Shown in pieces: positions 1-4,809 of a DNA stretch of 5,378 nucleotides. The translations under genes were made by a program, and so were the position numbers. The DNA is from Acidimicrobiia bacterium (GTDB taxonomy: Bacteria; Actinomycetota; Acidimicrobiia; Acidimicrobiales; AC-14). The first letter of the stretch is position 1; each line of letters opens with the position of its first letter. The stretch covers positions 1 to 5,378 of the forward strand of contig JAFAUA010000554.1 in NCBI GenBank assembly GCA_019243595.1, in the 5' to 3' direction. The notes under the pieces were generated by a model. The model searched no databases and was not told the DNA's origin. It worked only from the letters and a program-made list of their open reading frames with translations.

Positions 1-384
1 GTCCTCGACGAGCGCGGGCGCGCCGACATCGTCGCCTTCTACGAGGAGGTCTTCGGCTGGGAGGAGCTCCCCCAGATGACCGAGGACCGCAAGCGGCTGG
101 TCCTCATGGCGTACCGGTACGGGCAGTTCGTGTTCCTGATCGCCGATGAGCCGCACATGACCGGACCGCGGATGGACCACTTCGGCATGCAGGTCGACAC
201 CATCGAGGAGCTCGACGAGATGCTCGAGCTGGCGCGCGCCTACAAGGGGAAGGACGGCCGCGTCGACCTCATCGACAAGACGGCCGAGAACCACGGCCCG
301 CTGACGATCACCAGCTTCTACGTCGGGTACCTGCTGCCGATGATGGTCGAGATCCAGCACTTCCAGGTGCACGATCACGAGTGA
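1..384 (+). CDS. VOC (glyoxalase/bleomycin-resistance fold) protein, 3' part
   Basis: The reading frame is open from the first base, so the start lies off the left edge; the 127 visible residues are most of a single VOC domain. What is seen: an opening helix (DIVAFYEEVFGWEEL), strands around residues 32-48, the motif MDHFGMQV at 59-65 with His60, a helix at 67-81 (TIEELDEMLELARAY), and a last strand MMVEIQHF with Glu117. In the VOC family a His in this middle strand and a Glu in the final strand are usual metal ligands, so a metal-dependent lyase, isomerase or dioxygenase-type role is possible. The substrate cannot be told. The loop that often reads DPDGN before the last strand is replaced by the hydrophobic YLLPMM. 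The protein is soluble, with no signal peptide in the visible part. The DUF1015 gene follows 38 bases later on the same strand and is probably co-transcribed. The family call is fairly sure; the function is open. Confidence 0.8.
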   Translation, partial: VLDERGRADIVAFYEEVFGWEELPQMTEDRKRLVLMAYRYGQFVFLIADEPHMTGPRMDHFGMQVDTIEELDEMLELARAYKGKDGRVDLIDKTAENHGPLTITSFYVGYLLPMMVEIQHFQVHDHE

Positions 385-413
385 TGTACGGAGAGCGTCA
401 GCGGGTCTGGTAG
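384..413 (+). other. Possible 9-codon leader ORF between VOC and DUF1015 genes
   Basis: An ATG at 384-386 shares its A with the TGA stop of the VOC gene (TGATG). It opens a nine-codon frame reading MYGERQRVW and closes with TAG at 411-413. This frame is the same as that of the DUF1015 gene, whose GTG start lies nine bases after the TAG. No good Shine-Dalgarno sequence precedes that GTG: the nearest purine run, GGAGAG at 390-395, is 27 bases away. Stop-start coupling into the short ORF followed by reinitiation at GTG 423 is therefore a possible way to translate the DUF1015 gene. This is inference; the ORF is short enough to be chance. Confidence 0.25.
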
Positions 414-422
414 TCATGGGCC

Positions 423-1610
423 GTGCCCCGGTTCGAGCCCTTCGCCGGCATCCGCTACAACCCTGACGCCGTCGACCTCGACCGGGTGGTGGCACCGCCC
501 TACGACGTCATCGGCCCCGAGGAGCGCCAGGCCCTCGAGCAGCGGGACCCGCACAACGTCGTCCACATCGACCTGCCCCGCGACGAGCCGGGCCGTGACC
601 GCTACACGGCCGCCGGTTGCCACCTCGACGAGTGGCTGGCCGAGCAGATCCTGGTCACCGACGACGAACCGTCGTTCTACGTGTACCGCATGGGGTACCA
701 CGACCGCGACGGGCGCCCCCGTCAGACTTCGGGTGTAATCGGCGCCCTCGAGCTGTCGGTCCCCGGCGAGGGTGACGTGCTGCCGCATGAGCGCACGATG
801 TCGAAGCCCAAGGACGACCGCCTGAACCTCATGCGGTCGTGCCGAGCCAACCTGTCGCCGATCTGGGTGCTCTCTCTCGCCGATGGCCTGTCCGGTCTCT
901 GCGAGCTTCCCGGTCCGCCCGACGCCCGCTGCACCGACGACGTCGGCGTGCACCACCGCCTCTGGCGCATCACGCAGCCGGGCGTTGTATCGGCGATCGC
1001 GGATGCGGTGGCGTCCGCGCCGGTCGTCATCGCCGACGGACACCACCGGTACGAGACCGCCCTCGCCTACCGCGACGAGCAGCGGGAGTCCGGCGCGGGC
1101 CCGGGTGCCCACGACCTCCTGATGGCCTACGCGGTGGAGCTGGCCGACGAGCAGCTGACCATCGACCCGATCCACCGTCTCGTCAACGGCGTGGCGCCCG
1201 GCGTCGACCTGGTGGATGCCCTTTCGGAGTGGTTCGAGCCCTTCGACGCCGGACCGCCCACCGAGTCGCTGGCGGCGCGCATGGCCGACGCCGGCGCCCT
1301 GGCGCTGGTCACGCCCGGCCAGTCATGGCTGCTGAAACCCCGCGACGGCGGCGACGATCCGCGCAGCGACGCCGAGCACCTCGACGCCGTGCTCCATGCG
1401 CTGCCGTCCCACGAGCTCTCCTACCAACACGGCGTCGACAACGTGCTCGCCCTCGTCGACAAGGGCGAGGCCCAGGCCGGCGTCCTCCTGCGCCCCGTAT
1501 CGGTGGAGCAGATGGAGGCCGCGGCCCGCGCCGGGCGCCGCCTCCCGGAGAAGACGACCTTCTTCTATCCCAAGCTGCTGACGGGCTTGGTGTTCCGCCG
1601 CCTCAGCTGA
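423..1610 (+). CDS. DUF1015 family protein (COG4198-like), 395 aa
   Basis: A complete DUF1015 protein of about the usual family length. Hallmarks in order: N-terminal PFAGIRYNP (6-14), VVAPPYDVI (22-30), HNVVHIDLPR (44-53), PHERTM (121-126), the strongest signature ADGHHRYETALAYR (204-217), and the C-terminal block PEKTTFFYPKLLTGLV (375-390). No signal peptide or membrane segment is seen, so it is cytoplasmic. The family is widespread but its biochemical role is not something I can state; the conserved His-His-Arg-Tyr and Glu/Asp residues suggest a binding or catalytic site. The start is GTG 423: an in-frame TAG at 411-413 excludes anything further upstream, and MPRFEPF matches the way family members begin. 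No convincing ribosome-binding site precedes it, so reinitiation from a leader ORF or leaderless translation is possible. It follows the VOC gene by 38 bases and ends one base from the stop of a convergent gene. Long open frames opposite and beside it are shadows. Confidence 0.93.
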   Translation: MPRFEPFAGIRYNPDAVDLDRVVAPPYDVIGPEERQALEQRDPHNVVHIDLPRDEPGRDRYTAAGCHLDEWLAEQILVTDDEPSFYVYRMGYHDRDGRPRQTSGVIGALELSVPGEGDVLPHERTMSKPKDDRLNLMRSCRANLSPIWVLSLADGLSGLCELPGPPDARCTDDVGVHHRLWRITQPGVVSAIADAVASAPVVIADGHHRYETALAYRDEQRESGAGPGAHDLLMAYAVELADEQLTIDPIHRLVNGVAPGVDLVDALSEWFEPFDAGPPTESLAARMADAGALALVTPGQSWLLKPRDGGDDPRSDAEHLDAVLHALPSHELSYQHGVDNVLALVDKGEAQAGVLLRPVSVEQMEAAARAGRRLPEKTTFFYPKLLTGLVFRRLS

Positions 1611-1619
1611 CTCAGCTGA
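1602..1619. repeat. Tandem 9-bp palindromic repeat holding both convergent stops
   Basis: CTCAGCTGA occurs twice head to tail (1602-1610, 1611-1619). Each unit contains TCAGCTGA, a perfect 8-bp palindrome that reads Ser-stop (AGC TGA) on both strands. The plus-strand DUF1015 gene uses the stop in the first copy and the minus-strand oxidoreductase gene uses the stop in the second, which leaves a single base between the genes. With only one copy the two genes would overlap tail to tail by 8 bases. There is no room for a conventional intrinsic terminator between the stops. Confidence 0.9.
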
Positions 1620-2616
1620 CGAGCTCGGCCATCAGGTCGAGGGCCTCGGTCTGCACCGTGGCGACCACCATGGTGGTCACTGGCGACTTCTTCCACGGCT
1701 CGACGAGCTCGGCGATGCGCTCCTTGGGTCCGCACAACGCCACCTCGTCGACGAGCTCATCGGGCACGGCGGCTGCCGCCTCCTGCTTCTTGCCGTCGAG
1801 ATAGAGGTCCTGGATCTCCTTGGCGGCCGCCTCGTAGCCGTACCGGCAGGCGAGGTCGTTGTAGAAGTTGCGGCCCCGGGCACCCATGCCGCCGATGTAC
1901 AGAGCGAGCATCGGCTTCACCATCTGCCGGCACACGGCGGCGTCGTCGCCAAGGACGACGCTGACCGTCGGGGCGATGTCGAACGTCGACAGATCCCGGC
2001 CCTCGAAGGCGTCTTCGTAGACATCGAGGCGATTCGGGCTGAACCAGACGGGCAGCCACCCGTCGGCGATCTCGGCGGCCAGCTTCACGTTCTTGGGCCC
2101 GATGGCGGCGAGGTAGATCGGGATCTGGCGCTGCGGATGCACGATCAGCTTCAGCGGCTTGCCCAGCCCTGTCGCGCCCGGACCCGTGTAGGGGATGTCG
2201 TAGTGCTCGCCGTGGTGCTCGAGCGGCGCCTCCCGGCGCAGGATCGTGCGCACGATGTCGACGTACTCGCGGGTCTTGGCGAGCGGCTTTCCGTACGCCT
2301 GGCCGTGCCAGCCTTCGGCCACCTGCGGACCCGACAGGCCGAGGCCGAGCAGGGCGCGTCCACCAGACAACAGATCGAGCGTCACCGCGGTCATCGCCGT
2401 CATGGCAGGCGACCGGGCCGGCATCTGCATGATCGCCGTGCCGAGACCGATCTTCGACGTCTGTGCGCCGACCCACGCGAGGGGAACGACGGAGTCCGAG
2501 CCGTAGGCCTCGGCTGTCCACACCGAGTGGAAGCCGAGCTTTTCCGCATGTTGGGCGACGTCGACGACGCGTGCCGCGTCGGCACCCCAGTATCCGAGAT
2601 TCAGTCCTAGCCGCAT
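1612..2616 (-). CDS. LLM-class F420-dependent oxidoreductase (Rv3520c-like), 334 aa
   Basis: A luciferase-like TIM-barrel oxidoreductase of the class that normally uses the deazaflavin F420. Seen: [11 protein letters not shown] at the N-terminus (first strand), TAEAYGSD (34-41), [13 protein letters not shown] (58-70), [26 protein letters not shown] (80-105), the late-barrel block [25 protein letters not shown] (165-189), and a C-terminal [13 protein letters not shown] helix region (297-308). Length and motif order fit the family, and the pattern recalls mycobacterial Rv3520c. The substrate is unknown; this class reduces or oxidises varied carbonyl and alkene compounds. The protein is cytoplasmic. 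ATG 2616 is chosen because [10 protein letters not shown] is the conserved family start. A TTG eight codons upstream (2640) lies inside a hairpin and would add nonconserved residues. AAGG sits 8 bases before the ATG as a modest Shine-Dalgarno and is partly inside the hairpin at 2626-2657. The gene follows the 118-aa gene by 45 bases. Confidence 0.93.
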   Translation of the reverse strand: MRLGLNLGYWGADAARVVDVAQHAEKLGFHSVWTAEAYGSDSVVPLAWVGAQTSKIGLGTAIMQMPARSPAMTAMTAVTLDLLSGGRALLGLGLSGPQVAEGWHGQAYGKPLAKTREYVDIVRTILRREAPLEHHGEHYDIPYTGPGATGLGKPLKLIVHPQRQIPIYLAAIGPKNVKLAAEIADGWLPVWFSPNRLDVYEDAFEGRDLSTFDIAPTVSVVLGDDAAVCRQMVKPMLALYIGGMGARGRNFYNDLACRYGYEAAAKEIQDLYLDGKKQEAAAAVPDELVDEVALCGPKERIAELVEPWKKSPVTTMVVATVQTEALDLMAELVS

Positions 2617-2625
2617 GGCCCGGAC

Positions 2626-2657
2626 CTTAGGCCCCAGCAACGCTGGTGGGGCCTAAG
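2626..2657 (-). promoter_or_regulatory. Inverted repeat overlapping the oxidoreductase ribosome-binding site
   Basis: CTTAGGCCCC (2626-2635) and GGGGCCTAAG (2648-2657) are perfect 10-bp complementary arms, extendable by an A-T pair to 11. The loop region can instead fold a perfect inner stem, CCAGC / GCTGG (2634-2638, 2642-2646), with a 3-base loop. On the minus-strand transcript the hairpin starts four bases after the stop of the 118-aa gene. Its 3' arm includes the AAG of the AAGG that serves as ribosome-binding site for the oxidoreductase. No U-tract follows, so it is not a classical intrinsic terminator. It may be a U-less terminator, a processing or stability element, or a translation-limiting hairpin. 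The structure is seen; the role is inferred. Confidence 0.7.
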
Positions 2658-2661
2658 TGAC

Positions 2662-3018
2662 CTAGGCGGCGACCAGACTCAGATGCTGGATGCTCTTCTC
2701 CACCTTGACGACGTCCTCTTGGCTCCAGTGCGAGCCGATGAAGCCCCGGCGGAGGAGCTTCACTCCCTCAGTGGTTTCACGAAGCATGAAGTAGGCCTCG
2801 GTCCAGCCGGCCAGCTGCTGGTGCACCATCAGGCTGGGACCGAAGCGGTAGACGGTGACGTCGCCTGAGCGGAAGATGGCGCTCTCGGCCGGTCCGCGCA
2901 CAGTGATCTGACTGGGGCGATCGCGCAGATCGAAGACCTGCGCCCAGGGGCCGAGTGCGGCGACCAGCGAGCGGTACTCCGTCTCCAACTGGCTTTCGAG
3001 AGTGGATCGGGCTGACAT
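2662..3018 (-). CDS. Hypothetical protein, 118 aa
   Basis: I do not recognise a family. The product is a small soluble alpha/beta-looking protein: an amphipathic N-terminal helix (STLESQLETEYRSLVAALG), alternating short strands (AQVFDL, QITVRG, SAIFRSGDVTVYRFG), a Gln/Trp-rich middle (MVHQQLAGWTEAYFMLRE), then GFIGSHWSQEDVVKVEKSIQHLSLVAA with a C-terminal helix. It has no signal peptide, membrane segment or cysteine. Codon choice is typical of coding DNA but looks somewhat less GC3-rich than in neighbours, with about 20 of 118 codons ending in A or T. ATG 3018 is chosen over an in-frame GTG at 3078. The 20 extra codons use many A/T-ending codons uncommon here (GTA, CAT, ACA, AGA) and read as untranslated leader, although AGG lies well placed before that GTG. 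A GAGAG run just before ATG 3018 is a weak ribosome-binding site. The gene stands 76 bases after the 86-aa gene and 45 before the oxidoreductase gene. Confidence 0.72.
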   Translation of the reverse strand: MSARSTLESQLETEYRSLVAALGPWAQVFDLRDRPSQITVRGPAESAIFRSGDVTVYRFGPSLMVHQQLAGWTEAYFMLRETTEGVKLLRRGFIGSHWSQEDVVKVEKSIQHLSLVAA

Positions 3019-3080
3019 CACTCTCAGTGTTCGGCAGGGCGGGGTGGGGCCTACATGGGCCATTGGCATCATCGTCACCC

Positions 3081-3094
3081 CCGCCTTTTGGCGG
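3081..3094 (-). terminator. Short hairpin directly after the 86-aa gene (possible terminator)
   Basis: CCGCC TTTT GGCGG on the plus strand is a perfect 5-bp stem with a 4-base loop. On the minus-strand transcript it abuts the TGA stop of the 86-aa gene (3095-3097) and is followed by GGGTGACG rather than a U-run. It could mark a weak end to the ATPase-secreted-small-protein unit, or act as a stability element. I see no clear promoter in the remaining spacer 3019-3080, so read-through into the 118-aa gene is plausible. Confidence 0.35.
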
Positions 3095-3355
3095 TCAGGC
3101 CCGGACGTACGCCAGGACGACCAGAACGCCCATGAGGATCGACACGACGGCCATGGCGATCAGCGTCGGCCAGAACCAGTCGATCTGCGCGAAGCGTGGC
3201 GGCGCCACGTCGACCGGCGCCTTCCAGCCGTCGATCGGGCAGCGGCCGTCGGTGTAGCGGGGGGCGAAGGTCCACCCGTCGTTCGGGCACGTCACCCGCA
3301 CGTCCCGCTCGCGCTCGAGCAGCAGCCGGCCGCGTCGCTCGCTTCCCTCGCTCAC
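3095..3355 (-). CDS. Small membrane protein with paired CPxDGW motifs, 86 aa
   Basis: I do not recognise a named family. The Arg/Glu-rich N-terminus (ERRGRLLLERERDVR, 6-20) is followed by CPNDGW (23-28) and CPIDGW (39-44), with APRYTDGR between them. A single strongly hydrophobic segment near the C-terminus (about 59-83, WFWPTLIAMAVVSILMGVLVVLAY) comes last. CPxDG is a known variant of a zinc-ribbon knuckle; here each motif gives one Cys, so a full four-Cys site would need a dimer or other ligands. By the positive-inside rule the Cys region is probably cytoplasmic, with the protein anchored by its tail. The start is GTG 3355, whose last two bases overlap the TGA stop of the upstream gene (GTGA, 3352-3355), the classic arrangement for translational coupling. 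A longer frame reaching upstream to 3442 lies wholly inside the neighbouring gene and gives no plausible sequence. It probably works with the secreted protein next to it. Confidence 0.82.
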   Translation of the reverse strand: MSEGSERRGRLLLERERDVRVTCPNDGWTFAPRYTDGRCPIDGWKAPVDVAPPRFAQIDWFWPTLIAMAVVSILMGVLVVLAYVRA

Positions 3356-4809
3356 TGCGTCTCCCCCATCCGCCACCACCACAGGCTGGCGGCCGTGCCG
3401 ATCAGCGCCGCCTGCCACATGAAATAGAACAGCAGCAGCCACAGCGGCTTGTCGCTGGCGATGCGGCGGACCCCGCCGATCGTCTGCGTCGCCGCCGACC
3501 TCGGTATCGGCGTGGAACCCGTCAGCGTGCCGCCGGGCGTACCGGGAATGGCAGGCGCGCCCGGCGTGCCGGGGATGAATTCGCTTGTTCCTGCCGTAGG
3601 TGCGCTTTGCGTCGTTCCGAGGACGTCGGCGCCACTGCCCGGCGGCGTGCCGGGCGTGGCGAGGGAGTCGGCGAAGACCTCGCCCAGCGAGTAGTCGAAG
3701 TACTGCTGCGGGATGCCGCCGACTGCGCCCCCTTGCTGGAAGGTCACGTGGACCCCGGTTGCGCTCACCGTCTCCTGGTTGTCGCCCTTCTTGATGTCCG
3801 GTGTCGCCAGCGCGACGTGGTAGCCGCCCTGGGCCAGCGCGCTGTTGAGGGCGGCGCTCGCCTGCTGCAGGGCCTGGCTGAGACCGGGGACCTGGGTGCC
3901 CTTGATCGACACACCATCGGGGCCCACGGTGACCGGTACGCCGCCGACGGTCGCGTTGGCGATCTCGATCGTGATCGAGTGCTTGGGCGTGCCGTCGTTG
4001 ACCACCTGCACAGCGGTGTGGAGCCCGAACAGGGCAATGGCGCCGCCGCCGAACGACGCCTTGGCGACACGAGCGTCACCTGAGAGCGTCAGCGTTCCGG
4101 CCGCGTCGTCGAAGACCGCCGAGGATGCCCCCGTGATGCCGTCGGCGCCGTCGGGCTGGGCTGCGGTCGGGCGGACCATCGGGAACCGTCTGGCGTCGGC
4201 TGCGGTGAGGAACTGCAGCCGCCAGGCGCTGAGTGCGGCGTTGAGTTTGTTCAGCGACGCGGCACTCGGGGACGCGCCCGGCGGCGCGGACACGAGCTCC
4301 GACTGGGCGGTCGCCTTGTTCTGCACCGCGGTGGCCGCCGCGTACGGCCCGCCGAGGCTGCCGACGGTGACCGGCTTGTCAGCTCCAGGTGGGAACTTGG
4401 CGTCGGCATACTGCGGCTGGCTGAGCTGGAGGCCCGCGGGCGGGGGCGAGGGCGGCGGGGTGGGAAGCGGGGCCGGGAGCGTCGGGGCTTGGCCGCTGTT
4501 GAACGTGGCGACCGCGGTCTGGCCGAGGGGTCCGGTGTCCAAGGGACTGGCGACGCCCTCGGCGGTCGGCGAGTTGTCGACGCGCGCCAGGGCCAGTGGG
4601 TACCGGTTGTCGACCGCACCGGTGCGGAAGTTCGGGAAGGCGTTGGAGCCGGCGAGCAGGTGAACGGCGGCACCGCTGACGGTGCCGTTGACGGCCGAGA
4701 ACGTCTGCACGGCGCGAGCGGTCGGTGCGAAAGCCGTCGCCAGGCCCGTAGTCAGCGCGACGGCCATGGCGATCGCTGCGACGCGCCCTGTGCGACGCCT
4801 CCTACCCAC
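3352..4809 (-). CDS. Secreted, C-terminally membrane-anchored protein of unknown function, 485 aa
   Basis: A Sec signal peptide is clear: an RRRR n-region, a hydrophobic core VAAIAMAVALTTGLATAFA (10-28), and a likely cleavage after ARA (31-33), giving a mature protein starting VQTF. The mature part has an N-terminal domain (34-105; NAFPNFRTGAVDNRYPLALARVDNS is its most distinctive stretch) and a Pro-rich linker (110-125). A larger Ala/Gly/Val-rich, beta-looking domain (about 130-380) follows, then a Pro/Gly/Thr linker with two PGTPG units (413-428). One transmembrane helix (455-478, PLWLLLFYFMWQAALIG...) and a short RMGETQ tail end the protein. It is thus a type I envelope protein with its bulk outside. 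There are no cysteines or catalytic motifs that I can recognise, and it does not look like a standard LivK periplasmic binding protein. The start GTG 4809 overlaps the ATPase stop by 8 bases and gives an ideal signal peptide; an ATG at 4767 would lose the basic n-region. The longer Arg-rich extension to 4968 is an out-of-frame reading of the ATPase tail. Confidence 0.86.
   Translation of the reverse strand: MGRRRRTGRVAAIAMAVALTTGLATAFAPTARAVQTFSAVNGTVSGAAVHLLAGSNAFPNFRTGAVDNRYPLALARVDNSPTAEGVASPLDTGPLGQTAVATFNSGQAPTLPAPLPTPPPSPPPAGLQLSQPQYADAKFPPGADKPVTVGSLGGPYAAATAVQNKATAQSELVSAPPGASPSAASLNKLNAALSAWRLQFLTAADARRFPMVRPTAAQPDGADGITGASSAVFDDAAGTLTLSGDARVAKASFGGGAIALFGLHTAVQVVNDGTPKHSITIEIANATVGGVPVTVGPDGVSIKGTQVPGLSQALQQASAALNSALAQGGYHVALATPDIKKGDNQETVSATGVHVTFQQGGAVGGIPQQYFDYSLGEVFADSLATPGTPPGSGADVLGTTQSAPTAGTSEFIPGTPGAPAIPGTPGGTLTGSTPIPRSAATQTIGGVRRIASDKPLWLLLFYFMWQAALIGTAASLWWWRMGETQ
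4438..4487 (+). other. G-quadruplex-type tract within the secreted-protein gene
   Basis: Eight runs of three to five G lie within 50 bases on the plus strand (4438-4440, 4442-4446, 4450-4452, 4457-4460, 4462-4464, 4469-4472, 4475-4477, 4484-4487), with spacers of 1 to 6 bases. This satisfies the usual G3+N1-7 pattern twice over. The gene is on the minus strand, so the G-rich strand is the template and the mRNA is C-rich here. The tract encodes the Pro-rich linker (CCG/CCC codons), which is enough to explain it; a structural role is only a possibility. Confidence 0.6.

Noticed and set aside
391..403. 13-base match GAGAGCGTCAGCG also at 4082-4094
   Set aside because: One copy is intergenic and one is inside a coding region with no shared context; a match of this length is plausible by chance in GC-rich DNA.
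414..1175. Long minus-strand open frame opposite the DUF1015 gene, and a long plus-strand frame at 839-1804
   Set aside because: Both are low-quality Arg/Ala/Pro or Val/Gly-rich readings caused by high GC in a shadow frame; the DUF1015 frame has family motifs throughout.
2617..2640. TTG start giving eight extra residues on the oxidoreductase
   Set aside because: The conserved family N-terminus begins at [11 protein letters not shown] (ATG 2616), and the TTG lies in the hairpin loop.
3019..3078. Upstream GTG start for the 118-aa protein
   Set aside because: The 20 extra codons have atypical A/T-ending codon use and Met/Pro-rich nonsense composition; treated as leader, though the AGG before the GTG leaves some doubt.
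3356..3442. N-terminal extension of the 86-aa membrane protein
   Set aside because: It lies entirely within the coding region of the secreted protein and has no recognisable structure; the GTGA overlap gives a clear start at 3355.
3520..3579. Collagen-like Gly-x-y repeat in the secreted protein
   Set aside because: Only about five imperfect triplets with a break (API); better described as a short Pro/Gly/Thr linker.
4798..4803. Perfect AGGAGG on the minus strand just after the secreted-protein start
   Set aside because: No ATG, GTG or TTG stands 5-10 bases downstream; it encodes Arg-Arg of the signal peptide n-region.
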